NCBI RefSeq assembly: GCF_000236565.1
Contig: NZ_AHAM01000041.1
Location: 1 to 37,692 of the forward strand
Length of the DNA: 37,692 nucleotides
Direction: 5' to 3'
DNA from: Mesorhizobium alhagi CCNWXJ12-2
Lineage (GTDB): Bacteria > Pseudomonadota > Alphaproteobacteria > Rhizobiales > Rhizobiaceae
A program made the translations under genes and the position numbers. Under the pieces are notes generated by a model. It saw only the letters and a program-made list of their open reading frames with translations, did not search any database and was not told where the DNA came from. Positions 19,979-28,961 of this stretch are shown here, one piece after another; the first letter of the stretch is position 1; every line of letters starts with the position of its first letter.

Positions 19979-20983
19979 ATGAAGAAACTTTTCCTTACAG
20001 CGTCGGCTGCGGCGTTGGCGCTCGCCGCCTCCGCTGGCTATGCCGCCGCACGCGACCAGATCCAGATCGTCGGTTCGTCGACCGTGTTTCCGTTCACCAC
20101 CGCTGTCGCCGAGAAGCTCGGCCAGGGCGGCCAGCTCAAGACTCCCGTCGTGGAATCGACCGGCACGGGCGGCGGCATGAAACTGTTCTGCGCCGGCGTC
20201 GGCGAGAACACTGCCGATTTCACCAACGCCTCGCGCGCCATCAAGGATAGCGAACTCGAAACCTGCAAGGCCAATGGCGTGACGCCGGTCGAGATCAAGG
20301 TTGGCTTCGACGGCATCGTGCTCGCCAATTCCAAGGCCGGCACCGTCGTCGACGTGACCAAGGAACAGATATTCAAGGCGCTTGCCAAGAATGTCGCTGT
20401 CGACGGCCAGGTCGTCCCGAACCCCTATGTGAACTGGTCGGATGTCGACGCTTCGCTGCCCGCGACCAAGATCGAAGTGCTCGGCCCGCCGCCGACCTCC
20501 GGCACGCGCGACGCCTTCGTCGAACTGGTCATGGACGAAGCCTGCCAGGAAGAAGTCAAGGCGGCCAATGAAAAGGGCTGCGGCGAAATCCGTGAGGATG
20601 GCGCCTATGTCGAAGCCGGCGAGAACGACAATCTGATCGTGCAGAAGCTTGAAGCCAACGCTGATGCCTTCGGCATCTTCGGCTTCTCCTTCCTCGACCA
20701 GAACGCCGACAAGCTTCAGGGCTCCAAGGTGGAAGGCGTCGAGCCGACCTTCGAGAACATCGCCTCCGGCGATTATGGCGTGTCCCGCTCGCTCTTCGTC
20801 TATGCGAAGAAGGAACATGTCGGCGTCATCCCCGGCATGGAAGAGTTCATCGCCGAATACACCTCTGAAGCCGCCTGGGGCCCCGATGGCTACCTGGCCG
20901 ACAAGGGCCTGATCCCGCTGCCGGACGCCGAGCGCGCGACGGTCGCCGAGAACGCCAAGGCCCTGAAGGGCATGGGTTCCTGA
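19979..20983 (+). CDS. pstS: phosphate ABC transporter substrate-binding protein
   Basis: A 334-residue periplasmic phosphate-binding protein. The signal peptide (MKKLFLTASAAALALAASAG, cleaved near YAAA) is followed by QIQIVGSSTVFPFTTAVAEK, the phosphate-contact loop typical of PstS, and STGTGGGMKLFCAG with the second binding loop, then GPPPTSGTRDAF with the third. The start at 19979 has AGGGAG upstream; the longer start at 19889 overlaps the Pho box. It captures phosphate for PstCAB. Two hairpins follow in the 135-base gap to pstC, possibly lowering downstream expression relative to the abundant binding protein. Confidence 0.95.
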   Translation: MKKLFLTASAAALALAASAGYAAARDQIQIVGSSTVFPFTTAVAEKLGQGGQLKTPVVESTGTGGGMKLFCAGVGENTADFTNASRAIKDSELETCKANGVTPVEIKVGFDGIVLANSKAGTVVDVTKEQIFKALAKNVAVDGQVVPNPYVNWSDVDASLPATKIEVLGPPPTSGTRDAFVELVMDEACQEEVKAANEKGCGEIREDGAYVEAGENDNLIVQKLEANADAFGIFGFSFLDQNADKLQGSKVEGVEPTFENIASGDYGVSRSLFVYAKKEHVGVIPGMEEFIAEYTSEAAWGPDGYLADKGLIPLPDAERATVAENAKALKGMGS

Positions 20984-21001
20984 TAGGCAGGTCGAGGCTT
21001 G

Positions 21002-21076
21002 GGCGGAGATTTTCGCCCATGCCCGCTGCATGTTCTAGGACTAACTATGAAGCGCGAGGCCATGGGCCTCGTGCTT
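21002..21076 (+). promoter_or_regulatory. intercistronic hairpins between pstS and pstC
   Basis: Two stems are seen: GGGCG...TCGCCC around 21002-21018 and GCGAGGCC-ATG-GGCCTCG around 21054-21074. Neither is followed by a T run, so they look more like RNA-stabilising or attenuating hairpins than full terminators. Binding-protein genes of ABC operons are often followed by such structures. Confidence 0.45.
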
Positions 21077-21118
21077 TGAGCCGGTGAATGACCGGCAGTC
21101 GAGGGGACGTCCTGCATC

Positions 21119-22507
21119 ATGGTCGGTTATCTCGTTCTTCTGCTTCTGGCCCTGGCCGCCGCCGCCTGGTGGCTCGGCCGCAGCCGGGCCGTCGCCAGCG
21201 TCAACGGCGAAGTAGCACGACTGCATTCGCTGCCCGGCCAGCACGGCATGTTCCTGGCACTGTTCACCGCAGGCCCCGCGCTGCTCGCCGTGATCATCTG
21301 GGCGATGGCCACACCGGGCATTGAATCTTCGATCATTGCGAACCGTTTCGCGGCCGAACTGTCCGGAATGGGCGTTCCCCAGGTAGAGGCCTTCATCCGT
21401 GACGCTCGCGCCATCGCCTTCGGCGGCGTGGTCGGCTTCACCGACGCTACGAAAGAAGCGGCCGCCGCGGCCTACCGCTCGATCCATGCGACCAGCCTCT
21501 GGATCATCTGGATCGTAGCGCTCGCGCTCGCCGCCGCCGGGTTCTTCTGGGCCTATGGGCGCATCGCGCCGGCTTATCGCGCACGCCACGTAGTCGAGCG
21601 CATCCTGCGCGCATTCCTGATCCTCTGCTCGGTCGTTGCGATCCTGACCACGATCGGCATCGTGCTGTCGCTGATCTTCGAATCTTTGCGCTTTTTCCAG
21701 CAGGTGCCGTTCTATAAATTCCTGTTCGGCACCCATTGGTCGCCGCAAAGCGCCTTCACCGGCGCTGGTACCGAAGCGGGCGCCGTCAACGAGGACATAT
21801 TCGGCGCCGTACCGCTTTTCGCCGGCACGCTGCTCATTACCTTCATCGCCATGCTGGTCGCCGCACCGATCGGCCTGATGGCGGCGATCTACCTGTCCGA
21901 CTACGCATCGAAAAGCGTCCGGGCGGTCGCGAAGCCGGTGCTGGAAATCCTCGCCGGCATCCCGACCGTCGTCTACGGCTTCTTCGCCGCGCTCACGGTC
22001 GCGCCCTTCTTTCGCGGCATGGGCGAGAGTCTGGGCCTCGACGTAGCGTCGGAGTCGGCGCTGGCTGCCGGCGTGGTCATGGGCATCATGATCATCCCCT
22101 TCGTCTCTTCGCTGTCCGACGATGTCATAAACGCTGTGCCGCAATCGCTGCGCGACGGTTCCGCCGGCCTCGGCGCGACCAAGTCCGAAACCATCCGCAA
22201 GGTTGTGCTGCCCGCGGCCCTGCCGGGCATCGTCTCCGCGATGCTGCTCGCCGTCAGCCGCGCCATAGGCGAAACCATGATCGTGGTGATGGCGGCTGGG
22301 CTTGCCGCGAACCTGACGGCCAATCCGCTCGAAGCGGTGACCACCGTGACGGTGCAGATCGTGACGCTGCTGGTCGGCGATCAGGAATTCGACAGCGCCA
22401 AGACGCTTGCTGCCTTCGCACTCGGGCTGGTGCTGTTCTGCATCACGCTCGCCTTGAATATCGTCGCCCTGCGCGTCGTCCAGAAATACCGAGAGCAATA
22501 TGACTGA
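21119..22507 (+). CDS. pstC: phosphate ABC transporter permease PstC
   Basis: A 462-residue permease. The core permease (about 225-460) has FAGTLLITFIAMLVAAPIG, ASKSVRAVAKPVLEILAGIPTVVYG, given in part as EILAGIPTVVYG, and the EAA loop GLGATKSETIRKVVLPAALP. Before it is an N-terminal extension of about 200 residues with three extra membrane segments (about 2-20, 43-63 and 122-142), absent from the 319-residue E. coli PstC but usual in alphaproteobacteria. The stop overlaps the pstA start by 8 bases, so the two are translationally coupled. It forms the inner-membrane channel with PstA. Confidence 0.94.
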   Translation: MVGYLVLLLLALAAAAWWLGRSRAVASVNGEVARLHSLPGQHGMFLALFTAGPALLAVIIWAMATPGIESSIIANRFAAELSGMGVPQVEAFIRDARAIAFGGVVGFTDATKEAAAAAYRSIHATSLWIIWIVALALAAAGFFWAYGRIAPAYRARHVVERILRAFLILCSVVAILTTIGIVLSLIFESLRFFQQVPFYKFLFGTHWSPQSAFTGAGTEAGAVNEDIFGAVPLFAGTLLITFIAMLVAAPIGLMAAIYLSDYASKSVRAVAKPVLEILAGIPTVVYGFFAALTVAPFFRGMGESLGLDVASESALAAGVVMGIMIIPFVSSLSDDVINAVPQSLRDGSAGLGATKSETIRKVVLPAALPGIVSAMLLAVSRAIGETMIVVMAAGLAANLTANPLEAVTTVTVQIVTLLVGDQEFDSAKTLAAFALGLVLFCITLALNIVALRVVQKYREQYD

Positions 22508-24110
22508 TGCGATCTCGACACTGGGCGGCGGACGCCCCGTCAGCATTCACACCGACGACGCGGCGAAGGCGCGGCTGAAGACCCGCTATGCAGCCGAGAT
22601 GCGGTTCAAATGGCTGGGTGCCGGAGCCGTGGCGCTTGCCGGCTTTTTTCTGGTGCTACTCCTTTCTACCGTGGTCACGCAGGCGTGGCCGGCGCTGCGC
22701 ATGAACTATCTCATGCTGCCGCTCGACCTTTCGGCGGCGAAGGTCGATCCGGCCAAGCTCGATGGCTTCGATTTTCAGGGCGTCATCAACGACGCGCTGG
22801 CAGCCGAATTTCCGGATGTGACGAGCAGGCAGGACAGGCGTCTGCTGCGCGGCCTGATCTCGACAGGCGCTGGAACCTTCCTGCGCAAGGACATTGCTGA
22901 AGATCCGGGTATGCTCGGCACGACGGTGGACTACGCCGTTCCGCTCGACGATTTCGCCGATCTCTATCTGAAGGGCCTGCTCGCCGATGTCGGCACCGAC
23001 GAAGCGATTGCCACGACCGTCACTCCGTCTGGAACGACAGGCGACATCGAACTGACCTTCGGCGACGACGCCATGCTGGCGCTGGCCCGCGGTCATGGCG
23101 CGACCGAAGGCGAGAACGGCGCGTTGACACTGACCAGCGGAGCGGCCTCGCTGCTGGTCGCGCTCAATGGCGGCACCGTCAAGCTGACTGCGCTGGCGCC
23201 TGGTGACGGCGGCACGGTCGTCGCCAAAGGCCTCGTCATCGAGGCGCTCGACAGCAACGCTCCGGCTGCCACCGGCCAGGCAGCGCTCCGTGTCATCGAC
23301 ACGCCTGAATCGTCGCGCAAAATCTCGGACAAGGAGATCGTCTGGCTCGACAGGCTGCAGAGTGAGGGCCTGACCGAAAGCCGCTTCAACTCGATCTTCT
23401 TCTTCACCGGCGCCAGCCGCGAGCCGGAACTCGCCGGCGTCTGGGGCGCGGTCGTCGGATCGTTCCTGACCATGATCGTCACGCTCGCCATCGCCTTCCC
23501 GATCGGCGTCTCGGCGGCGATCTACCTTGAGGAGTTTGCGCCCAAGAACCGGCTGACGACGATCATCGAGGTCAACATCAACAATCTGGCCGCGGTGCCG
23601 TCTATCGTCTTCGGCCTGCTCGGGCTTGCGGTGTTTCTGAATTTCTTCGGCTTGCCGCGCTCTGCGCCGGTGGTCGGCGGCATGGTGCTGGCGCTGATGA
23701 CCTTGCCGATCATCATCATCGCCTCGCGCGCCTCGCTGCGCGCCGTGCCGCCGTCGATCCGCGAGGCCGCACTCGGCATCGGAGCGTCCAAGGTGCAGAC
23801 CGTGTTCCATCACGTGCTGCCGCTGGCGATGCCCGGCATCATGACCGGAACTATTCTCGGGATGGCGCATGCGCTCGGTGAGACGGCCCCGTTGCTGATG
23901 ATAGGCATGGTCGCTTTCATCGTCGACATTCCTGGCGGCTTCACCGATCCGGCAACCATTCTGCCGGTTCAGATTTTCATGTGGGCGGATTTCCCCGAAC
24001 CCGGCTTTCAGCAGAAGACCTCGGCGGCAATTTTGATTTTGCTGGCGTTTCTGGTCATCATGAACGCTATCGCGGTGATCCTGCGCAAGCGCTTCGAGCG
24101 GCGCTGGTAA
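22500..24110 (+). CDS. pstA: phosphate ABC transporter permease PstA
   Basis: A 536-residue permease. One N-terminal membrane segment (about 39-60) is followed by a large non-membrane region of about 230 residues (DUF3333-type, including SRKISDKEIVWLDRLQSEGL), then the standard permease core from about 315, with GAVVGSFLTMIVTLAIAFPIG (in part), NLAAVPSIVFGLLG and the EAA loop ALGIGASKVQTVFHHVLPLA. It is nearly twice the E. coli length, as in other alphaproteobacteria. The large region is probably periplasmic and its function is unknown. Confidence 0.94.
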   Translation: MTDAISTLGGGRPVSIHTDDAAKARLKTRYAAEMRFKWLGAGAVALAGFFLVLLLSTVVTQAWPALRMNYLMLPLDLSAAKVDPAKLDGFDFQGVINDALAAEFPDVTSRQDRRLLRGLISTGAGTFLRKDIAEDPGMLGTTVDYAVPLDDFADLYLKGLLADVGTDEAIATTVTPSGTTGDIELTFGDDAMLALARGHGATEGENGALTLTSGAASLLVALNGGTVKLTALAPGDGGTVVAKGLVIEALDSNAPAATGQAALRVIDTPESSRKISDKEIVWLDRLQSEGLTESRFNSIFFFTGASREPELAGVWGAVVGSFLTMIVTLAIAFPIGVSAAIYLEEFAPKNRLTTIIEVNINNLAAVPSIVFGLLGLAVFLNFFGLPRSAPVVGGMVLALMTLPIIIIASRASLRAVPPSIREAALGIGASKVQTVFHHVLPLAMPGIMTGTILGMAHALGETAPLLMIGMVAFIVDIPGGFTDPATILPVQIFMWADFPEPGFQQKTSAAILILLAFLVIMNAIAVILRKRFERRW

Positions 24111-24125
24111 GGGGGAGTAGAGGAT

Positions 24126-24941
24126 ATGAACATCATGACCGAAGCCGGCGTGGAACAGAAACTGGCGCAGCGCACCAACGAGCCCCCGATCAAGATGAAG
24201 GGCGAAAAGGTCAACGTTCACTACGGCGAAAAGCGTGCGCTTTTCGATGTCGACCTCGACGTGCGCGAAAACCAGGTGACGGCGCTGATCGGCCCGTCGG
24301 GTTGCGGTAAGTCGACCTTCCTGCGCTGCCTCAACCGCATGAACGACACGATCGACATTGCGCGGGTGTCCGGCAAGATCACGCTCGACGGCGAGGACGT
24401 CTACGACCCGAAGATTGACGTGGTGGAATTGCGCGCCCGTGTCGGCATGGTGTTCCAGAAGCCCAACCCGTTTCCGAAGTCGATTTACGAGAACGTCGCC
24501 TACGGCCCGCGCATTCACGGACTGGCGAAAAGCAAGGCGGATCTCGACGGGATCGTTGAATCGAGTCTGAAGAAGGCCGGTCTGTTCAATGAGGTGAAGG
24601 ACCGCCTGCTCGAATCCGGCACCGGCCTTTCCGGCGGCCAGCAGCAGCGCTTGTGCATCGCACGCGCCATCGCGGTTTCGCCCGAAGTCATCCTCATGGA
24701 CGAACCGTGCTCGGCGCTCGATCCGATCGCCACCGCCAGGGTCGAGGAGTTGATCGACGAATTGCGCGAGAATTACACGATCGTGATCGTCACCCACTCG
24801 ATGCAGCAGGCGGCCCGCGTCTCGCAGCGCACCGCGATGTTCCACCTCGGCTATCTCGTCGAGGAGGGGGCGACCGAAAAGATGTTCACGAACCCCGACG
24901 ACAAGCGCACGCAGGACTATATCACCGGCCGGTTCGGCTGA
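24126..24941 (+). CDS. pstB: phosphate ABC transporter ATP-binding protein
   Basis: A 271-residue ATPase with Walker [10 protein letters not shown], the PstB-specific [11 protein letters not shown]-loop [20 protein letters not shown], signature [14 protein letters not shown] and Walker [14 protein letters not shown]. The switch His is in [10 protein letters not shown]. The start at 24126 has GGGGGAGTAGAGGAT upstream and is 15 bases after pstA. It drives phosphate uptake and, with PhoU, takes part in signalling phosphate status. Confidence 0.97.
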   Translation: MNIMTEAGVEQKLAQRTNEPPIKMKGEKVNVHYGEKRALFDVDLDVRENQVTALIGPSGCGKSTFLRCLNRMNDTIDIARVSGKITLDGEDVYDPKIDVVELRARVGMVFQKPNPFPKSIYENVAYGPRIHGLAKSKADLDGIVESSLKKAGLFNEVKDRLLESGTGLSGGQQQRLCIARAIAVSPEVILMDEPCSALDPIATARVEELIDELRENYTIVIVTHSMQQAARVSQRTAMFHLGYLVEEGATEKMFTNPDDKRTQDYITGRFG

Positions 24942-24963
24942 GTGCCAAGGCGAGGACCTTAGA

Positions 24964-25671
24964 ATGGGTGAGCACACCGTTGCCTCTTTCGACGAGGAAC
25001 TTGGGCATGTCGACCGTCTGATCCGCGACATGGGCGATCTCGCCGGCGCGATGGTCGGCGCATCGATCAGGGCGCTTCTGGCGTCTGACAACGCGCTGGC
25101 GCAGCGGGTGATATCCGACGACGCCATCATGGACGCCAGGCAGCGCGAACTCGACGACCGCGCCATCACTCTGATCGCAAAGCGCCAGCCGATGGCGCAG
25201 GATCTGCGCGCCGTGCTCGGCGCCATCCGGATGGCGGGCGACCTCGAGCGCATCGGCGACCTCGCCAAGAACATCGCCAAGCGCGTCAGCGCGGTCGGCC
25301 AGAGCGCGACGCCGCGCGACCTGTCGCACAGCATCGACGCCATGGCTCAATTGGTGCTTGTGCAGGTACACGGCGTCGTCGACAAATATGTCGCTCGCGA
25401 ACCGCAAGCGTTGCAGTCGCTCCGCGCCGATGACGAGAAGATCGACGTGAAATATACGGCGGTGTTCCGCGAATTGCTGACCTATATGATGGAAGACCCG
25501 CGCAACATCACCGCCTGCACGCATCTTCTATTCTGCGCCAAGAACCTCGAGCGGATAGGCGACCACGTCACCAACATCGCAGAGAACGCTTATTTCGTTA
25601 TGACCGGCTCGCAACTGCCTTCGAACCGGCCGAAGTTCGACGAGACCACGCAGGCGGTGTCTCCCGAGTAG
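24964..25671 (+). CDS. phoU: phosphate signalling protein PhoU
   Basis: A 235-residue all-helical protein with the two PhoU repeats, each carrying the metal-binding pattern: first at RMAGDLERIGDLAKNIAKR (about 89-107), second at FCAKNLERIGDHVTNIAEN (about 190-208). It is 22 bases after pstB. In known systems PhoU joins PstB to the sensor kinase and represses the Pho response when phosphate is plentiful. The usual partner kinase PhoR is not in this window. Confidence 0.96.
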   Translation: MGEHTVASFDEELGHVDRLIRDMGDLAGAMVGASIRALLASDNALAQRVISDDAIMDARQRELDDRAITLIAKRQPMAQDLRAVLGAIRMAGDLERIGDLAKNIAKRVSAVGQSATPRDLSHSIDAMAQLVLVQVHGVVDKYVAREPQALQSLRADDEKIDVKYTAVFRELLTYMMEDPRNITACTHLLFCAKNLERIGDHVTNIAENAYFVMTGSQLPSNRPKFDETTQAVSPE

Positions 25672-25696
25672 GCAATCGTCATTGGGATTTTCATCG

Positions 25697-26386
25697 ATGA
25701 TCGCTCCGAAAATCATGGTTGTCGAAGACGAGGAGCCGCTGGGCGTGCTCCTGCGCTACAATCTGGAATCCGAAGGCTATCAGGTCGAGATCGTGGCGCG
25801 CGGCGACGAGGCCGAGATAAGGCTGCAGGAGAACGTGCCCGACCTTCTGGTGCTGGACTGGATGCTGCCGGCGCTTTCGGGCATCGAATTGTGCCGCCGG
25901 CTCAGGATGCGGCCGGAGACCGAGCGCCTGCCAATCATCATGCTCACGGCCCGCGGCGAGGAAAGCGATCGTGTCAGGGGCCTCGCCACCGGCGCCGACG
26001 ATTACCTGGTCAAGCCGTTCTCGACGCCGGAATTCATGGCGCGGGTCAAGGCGCTGCTGCGGCGGGCAAAGCCGGAAGTGCTGTCCAGCGTTCTCAAGGT
26101 CGGCGACATCGTGCTCGACCGCGAGGCGCACCGGGTCTACCGCAAGAAGAGCGAGGTCAAGCTCGGGCCGACTGAATTCCGGCTGCTGGAATTCATGATG
26201 CGCCATCCGGGCCGGGTGTTCTCGCGCGGGCAGTTGCTCGACAATGTCTGGGGCGAGACGATCTATATCGACGAGCGCACCGTCGACGTCCATGTCGGAC
26301 GGCTGCGCAAGGCGGTCAACAACGGCCGCATGCCTGACGTCATCCGCACCATCCGTGGCGCCGGCTACGCCATCCGCGAGGAGTAG
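25697..26386 (+). CDS. phoB: phosphate regulon response regulator PhoB
   Basis: A 229-residue OmpR/PhoB-type regulator: receiver domain about 1-120 with acidic pocket VEDEE, phospho-Asp54 (LVLDWMLP), Thr (LTAR) and Lys (VKPFS), then a winged-helix domain about 130-225 with GPTEFRLLEFMMRHPGRVFS (first 20 residues) and RTVDVHVGRLRKA. The start at 25697 (MIAPKIMVVEDEE) is preferred to the TTG at 25682. It binds Pho boxes such as the one before pstS, giving positive feedback. The last 22 bases overlap the convergent ROK gene. Confidence 0.95.
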   Translation: MIAPKIMVVEDEEPLGVLLRYNLESEGYQVEIVARGDEAEIRLQENVPDLLVLDWMLPALSGIELCRRLRMRPETERLPIIMLTARGEESDRVRGLATGADDYLVKPFSTPEFMARVKALLRRAKPEVLSSVLKVGDIVLDREAHRVYRKKSEVKLGPTEFRLLEFMMRHPGRVFSRGQLLDNVWGETIYIDERTVDVHVGRLRKAVNNGRMPDVIRTIRGAGYAIREE

Positions 26387-27630
26387 GCCTCTACCGGCGT
26401 GATCTTCTTCGCAGGCGCTTCGTCCGACGCACCGGCGGCGAAGATTTCCTGGTCGATGAAGGTCAGCGCGCGCATGGCGCAGCCTTCGCGAATCAGCGGC
26501 ACCTCGTCCGGCTCTACGGCAAAGGAGATCGCACCCGAGTGCTGGCCGCCGGCTGTCCTGGCGATCGCTTCGCGCAGATGCGGCTCGATCAGGTCGAAGG
26601 CGGCGGCGCCGATGCCGACCACCGCCACCGGCGCGGGGTCTATTAGCGCGAACAGGCTGCCGAGGCCGAAGCCGATCGCCTCTCCTGCCCTGCGGAACGC
26701 CTCGCGCTCAGGCCCGTCCTTCACGCGGGCGGCTGCTGCCAGCGCCTTCATGTCGGCATCGCTGATGTCGGCCACCGGCTCCTCGTCCTCGCTCGATTGC
26801 CGGGCAGCGCGCCATATCGCGTAATTGCCGGCATATGCTTCGACACAGCCACGGCGTCCGCAGCGGCAAAGTGCGCCGTCGGGACGGTGGATCATGTGGC
26901 CGAACTCGCCGCCGGAAGACTGCGTGCCGGTGAAAAGCTCACCCTTCAGCACCAGCCCCATGCCGATGCCGTGCGAAAGCAGGATAGCGATGAAATTGTC
27001 GCGGTAGCGCTCGGGATCGCGCCATTTCAGCGCCTCGGCGATCATGTTGCAGTCGTTCTCGACCGTCACCGGAATGCCGAACGCGCCTTCGAGGCGGTCT
27101 GCGAAAGCGATGCCGGAATGCGGGGTGATCGGCGACCACAGCATTGTGCGCCTCCCGGCATCGGTCGTGCCCTGGACAGCGAGCACCATGCGCATAATGC
27201 GCCTGCCGCTCGCCTCGCCCAGCCGCCGTCGCACCATGGCCAGGCACTCGCCGATCAGCTCTTCTTCGGGCAGCGTCAGCGTCGACAGCTTGCGCTGCTC
27301 GCTTGTGACCGTCTGCCCAGCATAGTCGACGACCGCCACCGAGAGGAAGTTCAGCGCCAGAACGATGGTGACGACGGCTGCCGCTTCCGGCTTCAGCGCC
27401 AGCGCCACCTGCGGCCGTCCACGCTTCAGCAAAACCGCCTCGCCGCCCTTGGTTTCGGCGAGGATTCCCTCCTCGATCAGGTCGGATGAGATCGCCGAGA
27501 TCGTAGAGTGGCTAAGGCCGGTGGCGCGGGCAATCTCGGTGCGCGACGGCTGGAAGGCGCGGCGCACGCCCGTAATGACCATTGCGCGGTTGCGCTTGCG
27601 CAAATCGTCGTGGCGGATTCCAACCGACAT
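26365..27630 (-). CDS. ROK family transcriptional regulator (XylR-like)
   Basis: A 421-residue protein with an N-terminal winged HTH (about 15-75: RTEIARATGLSHSTISAISS) and a ROK sugar-kinase-like domain. The ROK zinc site is seen as GEFGHMIHRPDG (His) and CRCGRRGCVEAYAG (three Cys). It lies divergent from xylF, so it likely represses or activates the xyl transporter in response to a sugar. A perfect palindrome in the shared promoter region (27736-27762) is the best operator candidate. The 3' end overlaps phoB tail to tail. The ligand is inferred from context only. Confidence 0.88.
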   Translation of the reverse strand: MSVGIRHDDLRKRNRAMVITGVRRAFQPSRTEIARATGLSHSTISAISSDLIEEGILAETKGGEAVLLKRGRPQVALALKPEAAAVVTIVLALNFLSVAVVDYAGQTVTSEQRKLSTLTLPEEELIGECLAMVRRRLGEASGRRIMRMVLAVQGTTDAGRRTMLWSPITPHSGIAFADRLEGAFGIPVTVENDCNMIAEALKWRDPERYRDNFIAILLSHGIGMGLVLKGELFTGTQSSGGEFGHMIHRPDGALCRCGRRGCVEAYAGNYAIWRAARQSSEDEEPVADISDADMKALAAAARVKDGPEREAFRRAGEAIGFGLGSLFALIDPAPVAVVGIGAAAFDLIEPHLREAIARTAGGQHSGAISFAVEPDEVPLIREGCAMRALTFIDQEIFAAGASDEAPAKKITPVEAYSSRMA

Positions 27631-27708
27631 CTCTCAGCATTCCTCCCGCGGCAACCCCGATGGACCTTCCCTTTCAGCAAGGGGGCCGTCAACAGCGCCG
27701 CAAGAATA

Positions 27709-27762
27709 TTGACAGAACTCGCCGCATACGTCATTCTTTTTTTCGAGGCTCGAAAAAAAGAG
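27709..27762 (+). promoter_or_regulatory. xylF promoter with 27-bp palindromic operator
   Basis: TTGACA at 27709-27714 fits a -35 box, with a weak -10 candidate (CATTCT, 27733-27738). The downstream palindrome 27736-27762 has perfect 12-base arms, TCTTTTTTTCGA and TCGAAAAAAAGA, around GGC, and would overlap the -10 to +1 region. ROK repressors such as Mlc, NagC and XylR bind A/T-rich inverted repeats, so this is a credible operator for the divergent ROK protein. It lies 46 bases before xylF. Confidence 0.6.
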
Positions 27763-27808
27763 CTTCAGACGAAGTTCATTGCGCCTCTAGGCGCGCAGGG
27801 AGGAAATC

Positions 27809-28852
27809 ATGAAAAAGTTTGCAACCGCCATTCTGGCAGGTGTGGCGATGACCGTATCGCTGGCGGCAGTGGCCGAGGCAAAGGACAAGGTCATCGGCGT
27901 ATCCTGGTCCAATTTCCAGGAAGAGCGCTGGAAGACGGACGAGGCCGCGATCAAGGCTGCGCTCGAGGCGGCCGGCGACAGGTACATCTCGGCCGACGCG
28001 CAATCGAACCCGAGCAAGCAGCTCACCGACGTTGAAAGCCTGATCAGCCAGGGCGCCAACGCGCTGATCATCCTGGCGCAGGATTCGAGCGCTATTGCCC
28101 CTGCCGTCGAGAAAGCCGTCGCCGAGGGCATTCCGGTGGTCGGCTACGACCGCCTGATCGAGAACAAGGACGCTTTCTACCTGACCTTCGACAACAAGGA
28201 AGTCGGCCGCCTGCAGGCCAGCGAAGTGTTCAAGGTCCAGCCGGAAGGCAACTACGTCTTCATCAAGGGCTCGGGCGCCGATCCGAACGCGGATTTCCTG
28301 TTCGCCGGCCAGATGGAAGTGCTCAAGGAAGCAATCGATTCCGGCAAGATCAAGAATGTCGGCGAGGCCTATACAGATGGCTGGCTGCCTGCCAACGCGC
28401 AGAAGAACATGGAGCAGTTCCTGACTGCCAACAACAACGAGGTGGACGCGGTCGTCGCTTCCAATGACGGCACGGCCGGGGGCGTCGTTGCCGCGCTTTC
28501 GGCGCAGGGCCTTGCCGGCACGGTCCCGGTTTCCGGCCAGGACGGCGACCACGCCGCGCTGAACCGCATCGCCCTCGGCACGCAGACCGTCTCGGTCTGG
28601 AAGGACTCGCGCGAACTCGGCAAGGCTGCGGCTGAAATCGCCTCGCAGCTCGCCGACGGCACGGCCATGGATGCGATCCCGAACGTCGTCAAGTTCAGCG
28701 GCGGCCCTGCCGGCGTCGAGATGAACTCGGTGTTCCTCGCGCCGGTCGCGATCACCAAGGAGAACCTGAACGTCGTCATCGATGCCGGCTGGGTCACCAA
28801 GGAAGTGGTCTGCCAGGGTGTCGGCGCCGGTACGGTGCCGGCCTGCGACTGA
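27809..28852 (+). CDS. xylF: xylose-type ABC transporter substrate-binding protein
   Basis: A 347-residue periplasmic sugar-binding protein. The signal peptide ends near AVAEA-KD; the mature protein starts [20 protein letters not shown], the XylF pattern, and continues with [39 protein letters not shown] (typical of XylF) and [13 protein letters not shown] at the hinge/binding site. GGGAGGAAATC precedes the start. Xylose is the best guess for the ligand; other pentoses cannot be excluded. Confidence 0.9.
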   Translation: MKKFATAILAGVAMTVSLAAVAEAKDKVIGVSWSNFQEERWKTDEAAIKAALEAAGDRYISADAQSNPSKQLTDVESLISQGANALIILAQDSSAIAPAVEKAVAEGIPVVGYDRLIENKDAFYLTFDNKEVGRLQASEVFKVQPEGNYVFIKGSGADPNADFLFAGQMEVLKEAIDSGKIKNVGEAYTDGWLPANAQKNMEQFLTANNNEVDAVVASNDGTAGGVVAALSAQGLAGTVPVSGQDGDHAALNRIALGTQTVSVWKDSRELGKAAAEIASQLADGTAMDAIPNVVKFSGGPAGVEMNSVFLAPVAITKENLNVVIDAGWVTKEVVCQGVGAGTVPACD

Positions 28853-28869
28853 CCTTCGACCAACAACCC

Positions 28870-28901
28870 AACGCCGCGGTTTGACGAAAACCGCGGCGTT
28901 T
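28870..28901 (+). terminator. hairpin between xylF and xylH
   Basis: AACGCCGCGGTTT (28870-28882) pairs with AAACCGCGGCGTT (28888-28900) around a short loop. No long T run follows, so it is likely a partial terminator or an mRNA-stabilising stem that raises the binding protein over the membrane components. Confidence 0.65.
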
Positions 28902-28961
28902 CGCTAAGCTGAAAATTGTCCGGCGATCCGCGCGAGACGGCATGCCGGCGGAAGGAACGTC

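Noticed and set aside
22656-25343. 895-residue minus-strand frame
   Set aside because: It is antisense to pstA, pstB and phoU, which have clear family motifs; its composition is that of a high-GC shadow frame.
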